A stretch of 64,000 bases of DNA from Pteria penguin (lineage: Eukaryota > Mollusca > Bivalvia > Pterioida > Pteriidae), in NCBI GenBank assembly GCA_035048485.1, contig CM068590.1, positions 6,888,329-6,952,328 of the forward strand. The letters run 5' to 3'. A program made the translations under genes and the position numbers. A model generated the notes under the pieces. It searched no databases, was not told the origin of the DNA, and was given only the letters and a program-made list of their open reading frames with translations. Shown piece after piece: positions 1-10,480 of the stretch (position 1 is its first letter; each line of letters begins with the position of its first letter).

Positions 1-149
1 AGGTTGAGAAACTATTCTGGTTTAACCATTACTCTTTCCATCTGTTTGCCTGTATTGTTATATTTCCCCACAAACAAAGTTTGGGGGTATATAGGAATTG
101 CCCTGTCTGTCTGTCTTGGCATCTTTCTGTCTGTCCATCAATATCGTCG
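1..149. other. Non-coding flank with CTGT-rich stretch
   Basis: I see no gene here. Short CTGT runs lie at about 102-116 and 127-138. Open frames in this part have no recognisable domain and overlap the degenerate repeat that follows. Confidence 0.6.
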
Positions 150-810
150 GAGCCATAATTTCTTCCATTTACTTTGGAGGGAGATAGTATTGACTCAATT
201 GCTGTCCATGACCCATGGGGTGTCATGTCCTTGAACCAAACTCAAGATGACAGTGCACACGTAGCCAGAATTTTTGTTCGGGCCATAATTTACTCCTTTT
301 ACATTGCCTTGAACCAAAGTCATATTTACAGATTCAAGATCACATTATACACACAGCCAGAATTCTTGTTTAGGCCATTTTCTTCTACTTCTTGTTATGT
401 TGTAGGGTTAGGAGATATTTTACACAATTGTTGCCCATGACCCAGGGGTGTGTCATGACCTCTTAACAATGGTATATCTAGCTACAGAGTAAAGGTCTCA
501 GTGCTTACATGGCCAGAATTGTTGAATGGGCTCTGAATTCTTTCTGCTATGTTGAAGGGAGATTATATGTTGCACAATTTTTGTCCATGACCAGAAGTAA
601 GTGTGTCATTTCATGGAACCAATGCCATATCTTCAAGGCCAAGGTCACAGTGCACAAACGCCCCAAGATTTCTTGTTCGGGCCATAGCGTCTTGCTTATA
701 TGTTGGAAGATTATATTTTTCATGATATAAGGATGTGTCATGACCATAAACCAAGGTCACTTCTACAAGGTCAGGGTCACAGTGCACTCATAACAAGAAT
801 TCTTGTTTTC
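150..810. repeat. Degenerate tandem array of a dispersed mollusc-type repeat, about 5 units
   Basis: Five diverged units begin near 151, 281, 372, 528 and 678, each opening with a version of GGGCCATAATTT. Inside the better preserved units come, in order, a GTCCATGACC block, a GTGTCATGACC or CATGGAACCAA block, an AAGGTCACAGTGCAC block and an AGAATTCTTGTT block that leads into the next unit. Unit lengths vary from about 91 to 156 bp because some copies have lost internal blocks. From general familiarity this vocabulary is common in bivalve genomes. I did not run a database search, so the family is not named. Short open frames across this segment are treated as chance. Confidence 0.75.
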
Positions 811-1237
811 ATTGATTATAACTCCATTTGTAAAACACTTGTACCAGTGATATATCTTGGAATGTACTAGTGCATCTTTCAACTTTGTTGCCACGGGGGA
901 ATTTGTCGCATTAGGACATCTCTAGTTTTCTAAGTCACCCGCCTGCCTGCTCGCTCGTCCGTCCATCGATTCATTTTGATATGTCTGTTTGCTCTTTCTG
1001 TATGGATTTATCTGTGTTATTTGTCTGTCTGGTAATTCTACTATGTTTTCTGTCTTTTCGTTCGTTTGGGCTGTTATATACCAAATATTATGTGGTTGTT
1101 TCCGTATTTTGTCACTTTAATATTTGTGTCGTTGTGGCTGTCTATCTATAAGATGGACAGTGGATAAAAAAATCGACAAAATTGGTATAATAAAAAGTGT
1201 GATGGAAAGACAGATTTAGATACCTGATATATCTTTC
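811..1237. other. Intergenic stretch without recognisable gene
   Basis: No coding sequence is recognisable. The stretch at about 880-930 (CCACGGGGGAATTTGTCGCATTAGGACATCTC, given here by position) resembles the end of a dispersed repeat. From about 935 to 1060 the DNA is pyrimidine-rich, with CTGC, CGTC and CTGT runs. The rest shows no structure I can name. Confidence 0.5.
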
Positions 1238-2066
1238 AGATAGACTGAATAATCGAGTCTCTGGTGGCTCCCGTTACTGATTTGTCGCCGTAGCAGAGAC
1301 TGAATAATGCCGTCTTTGGTGGCTCCTGTTATTGAATTGTCGCCGTACCAGAGACTGAATAATCCCGTCTCTGGTGGCTCCCGTTACTGATTTGTCGCCG
1401 TACCAGAGACTGAATAATGCCGTCTTTGGTGGCTTCCGTTACTGATATGTCGCTGTACCAGAGACTGCATGATCCCGTCTTTGGTGGCTCCTGTTATTGA
1501 ATTGTCGCCGTACCAGAGACTGAATAATCCCGTCTCTGGTGGCTCCCGTTACTGATATGTTGCCGTACCAGAGACTGAATAATCCCGTCTCTGGTGGCCC
1601 CCGTTACTGATATGTCGCCGTACCAGAGACTGAATAATCCCGTCTTTGGTGGCTCCCGTTACTGATATGTCGCCGTACCAGAGACTGAATAATCCCGTCT
1701 CCGGTGGCTCCCGTTACTGATATGTGACCGTACCAGAGACTGAATAATCTCGTGTCTGGTGGCTCCCGTTACTGATATGTCGCCGTACCAGAGACTGAAT
1801 AATCCCGTCTCTGGTGGCTCCCGTTACTGATATGTCGCCGTACCAGAGATTGATTAATCCCATTTCCGGTGGCTCCCGTTACTGATATGTGATTGTACCA
1901 GAGACTGAATAATCCCGTCTTTGGTGGCTCCCGTTACTGATATGTCGCCGTACCAGAGACTGAATAATCCCGTATCCGGTGGCTCCCGTTACTGATATGT
2001 CGCCTTACCAGAGACTGGATAATACAGTCTGTGGTGACTCCCGTTACTTATATGTCGCCGTTTCAG
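1238..2066. repeat. 55-bp minisatellite, 15 copies, each with an inverted repeat
   Basis: Units start exactly every 55 bases at 1238, 1293, 1348, 1403 and so on to 2008, with a short partial unit after 2063. Most copies differ from the consensus by a few substitutions and I see no indels between units. Each unit contains ACCAGAGAC, then an 11-base spacer, then GTCTCTGGT: nine-base arms that could form a hairpin. Several copies read GTCTTTGGT, which keeps pairing as G-U in RNA. The rest of the unit reads approximately GGCTCCCGTTACTGATATG then TCGCCGT. The array is probably a non-coding minisatellite. Confidence 0.95.
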
Positions 2067-2195
2067 AGATCGGATTACCTCCCTTATCTATCAATCGCGG
2101 AAAATTTGGACGCGCTGAAATAACGGTCGATTTTCACGCATTTCCGGAACCAGTCAACCACAATAACTTTATTTCATACATATCTAGTCACACTA
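2067..2195. other. Spacer between minisatellite and MITE candidate
   Basis: I see no gene or repeat structure. A short open frame that starts in the minisatellite and runs to 2266 has no recognisable domain. Confidence 0.5.
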
Positions 2196-2346
2196 CAGTG
2201 GTGGATTTAGAGCCCCCACCCTTTTTGCCACATATTTACAAGTTAAACTCCAGACTTGTCACCTAAAATGACCGAGTAGTTTGGCTAATACTTAACTTCC
2301 GTATGTGTCCCCCTCCTTTTTTTCTGAAATCCTGGATCCGCCACTG
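2196..2346. mobile_element. Candidate MITE (non-autonomous DNA transposon), about 151 bp
   Basis: The left end reads CAGTGGTGGATTTAGAG and the right end, reverse-complemented, reads CAGTGGCGGATCCAGGAT. This gives terminal inverted repeats of about 15 bp with two or three mismatches. Both ends are flanked directly by TA, as expected for a TA target duplication of the Tc1/mariner type. Similar CAGTGGCGGATCC-like ends also occur in hAT-type elements, but I see no 8-bp duplication (flanks tcacacta and tactatgt do not match). There is no transposase frame. The interior is rich in C runs near both ends. The call rests on the ends alone. Confidence 0.55.
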
Positions 2347-2540
2347 TACTATGTCTCAAAAGGGTCTTTTCTATCTGTTATTCTTTGCTCATACTGACGA
2401 GGTGAAATAAAAATCGAAAAATCGAAAGTGCTGCCTTCATGATCAGGTAGGTCAACCAGGAAGATTCTGCTGTATTTGTTTCCTACAAATTGATTGTACC
2501 AAAACGATTTTTTAAGTGTTGAAAACTAAATGACAAAATA
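2347..2540. other. Sequence downstream of the NHL gene, no recognisable feature
   Basis: AT-rich non-coding sequence. It lies beyond the likely poly(A) site of the minus-strand NHL gene. I see no other gene. Confidence 0.4.
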
Positions 2541-2888
2541 ATGAAGTGAAAAATACATATTTATTTGATTCATGAATACAGTTTATAATTTTACAACTAT
2601 TTAACCCTGTAAACAAAATGTCATACACATATACAATGTTTTCTAATTATGGTAACGAATAGCGGTCGATTGTGATAGATTTAAAATAGGGGTTAGACAG
2701 GAAAATCCATTTTCCGCCTTTCAAAATTTATTCTTGTATGAACGCATCACACTGTACGTTTGATCATATAATGTCGTTTTCTAGTTTTCACTTCAAGGTT
2801 ATGACCTGTTAATTATTAAACTTATTCGAATGTTCATCGATATCTTCCGTTAAGCGTTTAGCGGGTGCTTATTCATATACAACAGGGA
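2541..2888 (-). other. Probable 3' UTR of the NHL-domain gene with poly(A) signals
   Basis: This AT-rich stretch follows the stop codon on the minus strand. Canonical AATAAA signals, read on the minus strand, lie at 2727-2732 (about 157 bases past the stop) and 2560-2565 (about 324 bases past the stop). Cleavage would then be expected 10-30 bases further on, near 2700-2717 or 2535-2550. This supports the NHL exon being the terminal exon. The exact end is inferred. Confidence 0.55.
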
Positions 2889-3834
2889 TTACTGCCAGTA
2901 TTTCACTATTTTCACTTGTCCTCCAAACTCGCCGATCCACGTATGCCCCTCGCTGTCTACATCTATGTAACATGGCTCCTTCAGTCCAGGAGGCTGTATA
3001 TACCGTAGGAACTTGCCGTCCTTGTCCAGGACGTGTATTCTGTTGTTCCGCATGTCGGTGACAAAGATACGGCCACTGGTATCGGTACTAACGTCTTTCG
3101 GGGTAAATAACGAAGCATCTGATGTTGTATACTCATACCGTAACGTCTTGTCTTTATCAAATGCCAAAACTTTATTTTTATCCCAGTCACACACGAGCAG
3201 GTCCTTGTTGACTTTATTCACGGCTACTCTACGTGGATTGGTAAACAAGCTTGAATCATATTCATGTAGCATGCTTCCCTTACTGTTGTACTGGATGACG
3301 CGGTGTCCATTATACTTGTTATAAGTCACAATGACGTCACGGTTAGGTAGCAAGTAGAGTCCGCACGGCCCATTCTGTGGGAATAATGTCTGGATTGTCC
3401 ATGACTGTGCTCTCTTTGATGCTAATGCGATACGTTTATTGTCGTAGTCCGCGAACACTGTATCTCCCTGTGGAGTCGCGATGACGTCATTGAACCCGAA
3501 GTCGGTGTGTATGGTATCACGTACAGCGCCCTGACGGTCCATAAGCTGTATACGCGTATCGCTAGTCCTTACCCAGGCCAGACCTGATGACGCGGTACAT
3601 GCGATGTATGGATATTTATAACCAGCATGGAATGGCGATGCTACTACTGGCGTCGATAGTAATGGCGTAACAGACGCGGACGCTTGTAATAACGATTCTG
3701 GGTGAGGTGTGACACTTTCTGTTCTCCTTGAAGTTCTCATTTCGTTATTCTGTACAGACGAGTTCAGGTTTCCGATCATGGTGGATATTGTTTGATCATC
3801 AATTTGGCCAGGAGTGTATCCTTTGTAATGAGGT
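2889..3834 (-). CDS. NHL-repeat beta-propeller protein, terminal exon (partial, TRIM-NHL-like)
   Basis: About 314 residues precede a TAA stop at 2889-2891. The exon starts after a splice acceptor, so an ATG at 3854 in the same frame lies in the intron and is not the start. The first exonic base completes a codon split by a phase-2 intron. A Ser/Thr-rich linker of about 65 residues comes first, followed by about six blades of 35-40 residues. The last three are the clearest: they begin NPRRVAVNK, TPKDVSTDT and EPCYIDVDS and have the NHL pattern (P..V.VD..G.I.V.D..N.RI.VFD..G). C-terminal propellers of this type occur in TRIM2/TRIM3/TRIM71-like E3 ligases and bind protein or RNA, and bivalves have expanded them. 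No RING, B-box or coiled coil is visible in the window, so ligase function is not shown. The frame has no break. It could be a functional last exon or a stranded fragment. Confidence 0.85.
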
Positions 3835-3850
3835 CTGAAAAAATATTTAA
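3835..3850 (-). other. Splice acceptor (3' splice site) of the NHL exon
   Basis: Read on the minus strand, the sequence is TTTAAATATTTTTTCAG followed by ACCTCATTAC. The T-rich tract ending in CAG is a strong animal 3' splice site. The AG is at 3836-3835 and the exon starts at 3834. It fixes the exon boundary and shows that the upstream in-frame ATG at 3854 is intronic. Confidence 0.75.
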
Positions 3851-4576
3851 ACAAAATTTACTCAATGGTTCATTAAAAGAGAATTAACATGTTTTTATAT
3901 ACTTATTTCATTTGGTGTGAAATATGACTTACATTTAGCACTTTAGGATCTTAAATGCGCTTCCCAACATTCCGACTACCTTCTTGTGACAATGAACAAA
4001 ACTAGATCACAGATTAAAGGTCAATATAAGCAAATCGTAAGTAGAATAAATACAAAAAGCTAATTAACAAGCTAACAGATAAGTGAATTCAAAGTTCAAT
4101 TCAATATTTGCCTACTTCTGTCCTGTATTCATTAAGAATCTTAAGAAACGTTTGAAAATTTAATTGTTTGTTAATAAAACCGAGGGGAATTTCCAACCCC
4201 ACTGTCGAGGGTCGTCTTATCAACGGGTTTGATAACCATAAGTAACATGTACCGCATATAGATCGACATAACATAAGGTTATGTGTATTGATTAGAATAA
4301 GTGAGTCTGATAGAATTAGTGACTCTGTCTTTAGTGAATATAATGATGGAACGAAAAATGGATGTTAACTTTTTTACCTTCCACCACCTCATGGGGCTAA
4401 TTTTCTTACTTTCTCTCCGTCCCCCACCTTTCCACTTCCCCCTTTCCTTATCACCCTGTATGCCAACCTGTCTTGTGAATATGTTTTATGTTTATTTTAA
4501 ATTCAGCAACATATGATTTTACATATAAAGAAAACATAAGCTTGATCTTAAATTTACTTGTGGACAAAACAAAATT
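3851..4576. other. Probable intron or upstream sequence, no recognisable exon
   Basis: AT-rich sequence with no RING, B-box or coiled-coil exon on the minus strand. A plus-strand open frame at 4301-4516 is hydrophobic and low in complexity with no domain, and I leave it out. A single GGGGAATTTCC at 4184-4194 fits the NF-kappaB/Rel consensus, but one such site is expected by chance and its role is not supported. An imperfect palindrome (ACATAAC, five bases, GTTATGT) lies at 4266-4284. Confidence 0.5.
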
Positions 4577-5130
4577 TACAGATTATATCACCCATATTGT
4601 GTCGGTCAGCGAAAGGTAATAGCGGATAACACCACACCAGGATTATTTCACCTATATGGTGGTGGCCAGTGTTTAGTGGTGGAGGATAGAGTCACCCCAG
4701 GATTATTTCACCTATACGATGGTGACTAGTGTTTAGTAATGGATGATAACACAACACCAAGATTATTGGATCGATATGGTGATGGCCAGTGTTTAGTGGT
4801 AGAGGATAACTCCACACCAGGATTATTTCATTTATTTGGTGGTGACCAGTGTTTAGTGGTGGAGGATAACACCACAGCAGAATTATTTCACCTATATGGT
4901 GGTGGCCAGTGTTTAGTGGTAGAGGATAACACCACACTAGGATTATTTCACCTATATGGTGGTGGCCAGTGTTAAGTGGTGGAGGATATCACCACACCAG
5001 GATTATATCATCTATATGGTGGTGGCAAGTGTTTAGTGGTGGAGGATAACAGCAAAGTAGCATTCCCTCACCTATATGGTGAGGGTCGGTATTAGTTGTA
5101 GAGGATAAGACTACACGAGGATTATTTTAT
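4577..5130. repeat. 60-bp minisatellite, about 9 copies
   Basis: Units of exactly 60 bases start near 4598, 4658, 4718, 4778, 4838, 4898, 4958, 5018 and 5078, with a partial unit before the first. The unit contains GGTGGTGGCCAGTGTTTAG, then a TGGTGGAGGATAACACCAC block, then CAGGATTATTTCACCTATAT. The outer copies (4598 and 5078) are the most diverged, as is usual at array edges. Because 60 is a multiple of three, both strands show short open frames with 20-residue repeats, for example VVEDNTTPGLFHLYGGGQCL on the plus strand at 4739-4975. No start context, splice context or extension supports translation. Confidence 0.92.
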
Positions 5131-5250
5131 TCGATGAACGTTAACACTGTGTTCAGTCTTTATTAAATGAACGCTAAAACTGTGTTTAATCTTTACTTAT
5201 TGAACAATAACGTTCAGTCTTCAATTAACACTAATACTGTGTTAAATCTT
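5131..5250. repeat. Short degenerate array of about 34-bp units
   Basis: Three to four diverged units share the order ATGAACG, TAACACTGTGTT, then CAGTCTTTATT or TAATCTTTACTT. They start at about 5131, 5164, 5200 (shortened) and 5222. This is a third tandem family immediately next to the 60-bp one. Confidence 0.65.
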
Positions 5251-5394
5251 CATTATCTTTATCTATTCAGATAAATGGGAAACCCCAAGACATATTTCAT
5301 TCTGATCTATATAAATAATCTGTTAATTTAATGAACAATATATTTTACTCGGGAATACTTAATTAATCCATATGAAATTGATGATGTGAGAGCA
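5251..5394. other. AT-rich spacer before the 29-bp satellite
   Basis: AT-rich sequence with no gene or repeat that I can recognise. It ends where the first, strongly diverged satellite monomers begin. Confidence 0.5.
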
Positions 5395-6139
5395 ATATGA
5401 AAAATGTGTCGTTTCTCTGCCAATGGAAAAATGTGTGTATCGTCTTTCTGACAATGGAGTAATGTGTGTCTTGTCTCTCACAATGGAGAAATATGTGTCC
5501 TGTCTCTGACAATGGAGTAATGTGTGTCTTGTCTCTCACAATGGAGAAATATGTTTGTCCTGTCTCTGACAATGAAGAAATGTGTGTCCTGTCTCTGACA
5601 ATGGAGAAATGTGTGTCTTGTCTGACAATGGAGAAATATGTGCCAAGTCGCTGACAATGGAGTAATGTGTGTCTTGTCTCTCACAATGGAGAAATATGTG
5701 TCCTGTGTCTGACAATGAAGAAATGTGTGTCCTGTCTCTGACAATGGAGAAATGTGTGTCTTGTCTGACAATGGAGAAATGTGTGCCCTGTCTCTGACAA
5801 TGGAGGATTGTGTGTCCTGTCTCTGTCAATAGAGAAATGTGTGTCCTGTCTCTCTCTGACAATGGAGAAATGAGTATCTTGTCTCAGACAACGGAGAAAT
5901 GTGTGTCATGTGTCTGACAATGGGGAAATGGGTGTCTTGTCTCTCACAATTGAGAAATGTGTGTAATGTCTCTGACAATGAAGAAATGTGTATCCTGTCT
6001 CTGATATGGGGAAATGTGTGTCTTGTCTGACAATGGAGTAATGTGTACCCTGTCTCTGACAATGGAGAAATGAGTGTCCTGTCTCTGACAATGGAGAAAT
6101 GTGTGTACTATCTCTGACAATGGAGAAATGTGTATCTTG

Positions 6140-6338
6140 TCTCTGACAATGGTTGGTTGGTTGGTTGATTAGTGTTTTACGTCGCTTTCAACAATTTTTC
6201 AGTTATATCACGACATGAAGGCAGGAGGTGACCAATCTCTTTAACATAGTGGCGCAATCCGGGAATCAAACCCGGATCGTCGGCGCCGCAAGCCAATCGC
6301 TTAACCACTACACTAAACTTGCCCCTCTCTGATAATGG
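6140..6338. repeat. Target-site duplication flanking the first SINE
   Basis: The satellite segment TCTCTGACAATGG at 6140-6152 appears again as TCTCTGATAATGG at 6326-6338, on the other side of the SINE. Without the insertion, the monomer phase would be repeated by 13 bases. That is what a target-site duplication of retrotransposition gives. One base differs between the copies. Confidence 0.75.
6153..6325 (-). mobile_element. tRNA-derived SINE, near full length
   Basis: On the minus strand the element opens with a 75-base tRNA-like head (plus 6325-6251): 5' GGGGCAA pairs with 3' TTGCGCC apart from one mismatch, an anticodon-arm-like TTGGC / GCCGA stem encloses a 7-base loop, and a TCCGGG / CCCGGA T-stem follows. 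The RNA polymerase III A box reads TAGTGTAGTGG (6305-6315) and the B box GGTTTGATTCC (6262-6272). A tRNA-unrelated body contains TTGTTGAAAGCGACGTAAAA, and the 3' end is a CAACCAACC tail. It resembles the tRNA-headed, conserved-body SINEs known from molluscs, but I cannot name the family. It is not an intact tRNA gene. Confidence 0.88.
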
Positions 6339-6539
6339 AGAAATGTGTGTCCTGTGTCTGACAATGGAGAAATGTGTGTACTGTCTTTGACAATAGAGAA
6401 ATGTGTGTTCTGTCTCTGACAATGGAGAAATGTGTGTCCTGTCTCTGACAATGGAGAAATGTGTGTCCTGTCTCTGACAATGGAGAAATTTGTGTACTGC
6501 CTCTGACTATGGTGAAATGTGTGTACTGTCTCTAACAAC

Positions 6540-9500
6540 GATGCAAGGCGTGTCTTGTCTCTAGGAATGGAAAAATGAGTGTAATGCCTCTGACAATGGA
6601 GAAATGTGTGTCCTGTCTCTTAAAAGAGAGAACTGTGTGTCCTGTCTCTGACAATAAGAAATGTGTGTCCTGTCTCTGATAATGGAAAAATGAGTATCCT
6701 GTGTCTGACAATGGAGAAATGTGTGTCCTGTCTCTGACAATGGAGAAATGTTTCTCCTGTCTATGACATTGGAGAAATGTGTGTCCTGTCTCTGACAATG
6801 GAGAAATATGTGTCATGTCTCTGAAAATGAAAAAATGTTTGTGCTGTGTCTGACAATGGAGAAATGTGTGTACCGTCCCTAACAACGGTGGAAGGCGTGT
6901 CTTGTCTCTAGGAATGGAAAAATGAGTGTAATGCCTCTGACAATGGAGAAATGTGTGTCCTGTCTCTTACAAGAGAGAAATGTGTGTCCTGTCTCTGACA
7001 ATGAGAAATGTGTGTCCTGTCTGAGACAATGGAAAAATGAGAGTCCTGTGTCTGACAATGGAGAAATGTGCATCTTGTCTCTGACAATGGAGAAATGTGT
7101 ATACTGTCTATGACAATGGAGGAATTTGTGTCCTTTCTCTGACAATGGAGAAATGTGTGTCCTGTCTTTGACAACGGAGAAATGTGTTTCCTGTCTATGA
7201 CAATGGAGAAATGTGTGCCCTGTCTACGACAATTTAGAAATTTTTCTCCTGTCTCTTAAAATGGAGAAATGTGTATCCTGTCTATGACAATGGAGAAATG
7301 TGTGTCCTGCCTCTGACAATGGAGAAATATGTGTCCTGTCTCTGACAATGGAGAAATTTGTGTCCTTTCTCTGACAAGGAGAAATGTGTGTCCTGTCTCT
7401 CACAATGGAGAAATATGTGTCCTGTCTCAGACAACGGAAAAATGAGTGTCCTGTGTCTGACAATGGAGAAATGTGTATCCTGTCTCTGACAATGAGAAAT
7501 GTGTAGCCTGTCTCTGACAATGGAGAAATGTGTGTAATGTCTCTGACAATGGAGTAATGTTTGTCCTGTTTTGACAATGGAGAAATTTGTGTCCTGTCTC
7601 TGACAATGGAGAATTGTGTGCCCTGTCTCTGACAATGGAGAAATGTGTGTACTGTCTCTGAGAATCGAGAAATATGTGTCCCTTCTCTGACATTGGAGAA
7701 ATGTGTGTCCTGTCTCTGACAATGGAGAAATGTGTGTCCTGTATATGACATTGGAGAAATGTGTGTCCTGTCTCTGACAATGGAGAAATATGTGTCATGT
7801 CTCTGAAAATGGAAAAATGTGTGTGCTGTGTCTGACAATGGAGAAATGTGTGTACTGTCCCTAACAGCGGTGGAAGGCGTGTCTTGTCTCTAGGAATGGA
7901 AAAATGAGTGGAATGCCTCTGACAATGGAGAAATGTGTGTCCTGTCTCTGACAATGGAGAAATGTGTGTCCTGTCTATGACATTGGAGAAATGTGTGTCC
8001 TGTCTCTGACAATGGAGAAATATGTGTCATATCTCTGAAAATGGAAAAATGTGTGTGCTGTGTCTGACAATGGAGAAATGTGTGTACTGTCCCTAACAAC
8101 GATGGAAGGCGTGTCTTGTCTCTAGGAATGGAAAAATGAGTGTAATGCCTCTGACAATGGAGAAATGTGTGTCCTGTCTCTTAAAAGAGAGAAATGTGTG
8201 TCCTGTGTCTGACAATGAGAAATGTGTGTCCTGTCTCTGACAATGGAAAAATGAGTGTCCTGTGTCTGACAATGGAGAAATGTGTGTCCTGTCTCTGACA
8301 ATGGAGAAATGTTTGTCCTGTCTATGACATTGAAGAAAGGTGTGTCCTGTCTCTGACAATGGCGAAATATGTGTCATGTCTCTGAAAATGAAAAAATGTG
8401 TGTGCTGTGTCTGACAATGGAGAAATGTGTGTACTGTCCCTAAGAACGGTGGAAGGCGTGTCTTCTCTCTAGGAATGGAAAAATGAGTGTAATGCCTCTG
8501 ACAATGGAGAAATGTGTGTCCTGTCTCTTAAAAGAGACAAATGTGTGTCCTGCCTCTGGCAATGAGAAATGTGTGTCCTTTCTCTGACAATGGAAAAATG
8601 AGTGTCCTGTGTCTGACAATGGAGAAATGTGTATCTTGTCTCTGACAACGGAGAAATGTGTATACTGTCTATGACAATAAAGGAATTTGTGTCCTTTCTC
8701 TGACAATGGAGAAATGTGTGTCCTGTCTTTGACAACGGAGAAATGTGTTTCCTGTCTATGACAATGCAGATATGTGTGCCCTGTCTATGACAATTTAGAA
8801 ATTTTTGTCCTGTCTCTTAAAATGGAGAAATGTGTATCCTGTCTATGACAATGGAGAAATGTGTGTCCTGCCTCTGACAATGGAGAAATATGTGTCCTGT
8901 CTCTGACAATGGAGAAATTTGTGTCCTTTCTCTGACAAGGAGAAATGTGTGTCCTGTCTCTCAAAAAGGAGAAATGTGTGTCCTGTCTCAGACAACGGAA
9001 AAATGAGTGTCCTGTGTCTGATAATGGAGAAATGTGTATCCTGTCTCTGACAATGAGAAATGTGTATCCTGTCTCTGACAATGGAGAAATGTGTGTAATG
9101 TCTCTAACAATGAAGAAATGTGTGTCCTGTCTATGATATGGAGAAATGTGTGTCTTGTCTGACAATGGAGTAATGTTTGTCCTGTTTTGACAATGGAGAA
9201 ATTTGTGTCCTGTCTCTGACAATGGAGAATTGTGTGCCCTCTCTATGACATCGGAGAAATGTGTGTCCTGTCTTTGACAATGGAGAAATGTGTGTCCTGT
9301 CTATGACATTGGAGAAATGTGTGTCCTGTCTCTGACAATGGAGAAATATGTGTCATCTCTCTGAAAATGGAAAAATGTGTATGCTGTGTCTGACAATGGA
9401 GAAATGTGTGTACTGTCCCTAACAGCGGTGGAAGGCGTGTCTTGTCTCTAGGAATGGAAAAATGAGTGTAATGCCTCTGACAATGGAGAAATGTGTGTCC

Positions 9501-10480
9501 TGTCTCTGAAAATGGAGAAATGTGTGTCCTGTCTATGACATTGGAGAAATGTGTGTCCTGTCTCTGACAATGGAAAAATATGTGTCATGTCTCTGAAAAT
9601 GGAAAAATGTGTGTGCTGTGTCTGACAATGGAGAAATGTGTGTACTGTCCCTAACAACGATGGAAGGCGTGTCTTGTCTCTAGGGATAGAAAAATGAGTG
9701 TAATGCCTCTGACAATGGAGAAATGTGTGTCCTGTCTCTTAAAAGAGAGAAATGTGTGTCCTGTCTCTGACAATGAGAAATGTGTGTCCTGTCTCTGACA
9801 ATGGAAAAAATGAGTGTCCTGTGTCTGACAATGGAGAAATGTGTGTCCTGTCTCTGACAATGGAGAAATGTTTGTCCTGCCTATGACATTGGAGAAATGT
9901 GTGTCCTGTCTCTGACAATGGAGAAATATGTGTCATGTCTCTGAAAATGGAAAAATGTGTGTTCTGTGTCTGACAATGGAGAAATGTGTGTACTGTCCCT
10001 AACAACGGTGGAAGGCGTGTCTTGTCTCTAGGAATGGAAAATGAGTGTAATGCCTCTGACAATGGAGAAATGTGTGTCCTGTCTCTTAAAAGAGAAAAAA
10101 TGTGTGTCCTGTGTTTGACAATGAGAAATGTGTGTCCTGTCTCTGACAATGGAAAAATGAGTGTCATGTGTCTGACAATGGAGAAATGTGTATCTTGTCT
10201 CTGACAATGGAGAAATGTTTATACTGTCTATGACAATGGAGGAATTTGTGTCCTTTCTCTGACAATGGAGAAATGTGTGTCCTGTCTTTGACAACGGAGA
10301 AATGTGTTTCCTGTCTATGACAATGCAGAAATGTGTGCCCTGTCTATGACAATTTAGAAATTTTTGTCCTGTCTCTTAAAATGGAGAAATGTGTATCCTG
10401 TCTATGACAATGGAGAAATGTGTGTCCTGCCTCTGACAATGGAGAAATATGTGTCCCGTCTCTGACAATGGAGAAATTTG
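6540..10480. repeat. Higher-order repeat of the satellite, period about 1.56 kb
   Basis: The same ordered set of variant monomers recurs at a fixed distance. Diagnostic GGAAGGCGTGTCTTG variants lie at 6890, 8451 and 10010 (steps 1561 and 1559). AACAGCGG variants lie at 7863 and 9421 (1558), and GATGGAAGG variants at 8101 and 9659 (1558). This gives about 54 monomers per unit, with two full copies and a partial third that loses register near 10500. Confidence 0.85.

Noticed and set aside
4..747. Short open frames on both strands in the first 750 bases
   Set aside because: They lie in a degenerate non-coding repeat, are all under 100 codons and show no domain.
3013..3324. Plus-strand open frame opposite the NHL exon, and the minus-strand frame at 2981-3190
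   Set aside because: They are shadows of the NHL coding sequence in other frames, with no recognisable domain.
3835..3854. ATG at 3854 as the start of the NHL protein
   Set aside because: A T-rich tract ending in CAG lies between it and the exon at 3835-3850, so these codons are intronic.
4184..4194. GGGGAATTTCC as an NF-kappaB/Rel site regulating the NHL gene
   Set aside because: It is a single match about 350 bases upstream of an internal splice acceptor, not a known promoter, and is expected by chance at this scale.
4301..4516. 71-codon plus-strand open frame with a hydrophobic stretch
   Set aside because: Short, low in complexity (CCCC/CTTT runs), with no domain, no homology I recognise and no supporting signals.
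6251..6325. A tRNA gene, because the head folds like a tRNA with A and B boxes
   Set aside because: It continues into a SINE body with a CAACC tail, has target-site duplications, recurs truncated at 21886-22039, and has stem mismatches. It is the tRNA-derived head of a retroposon.
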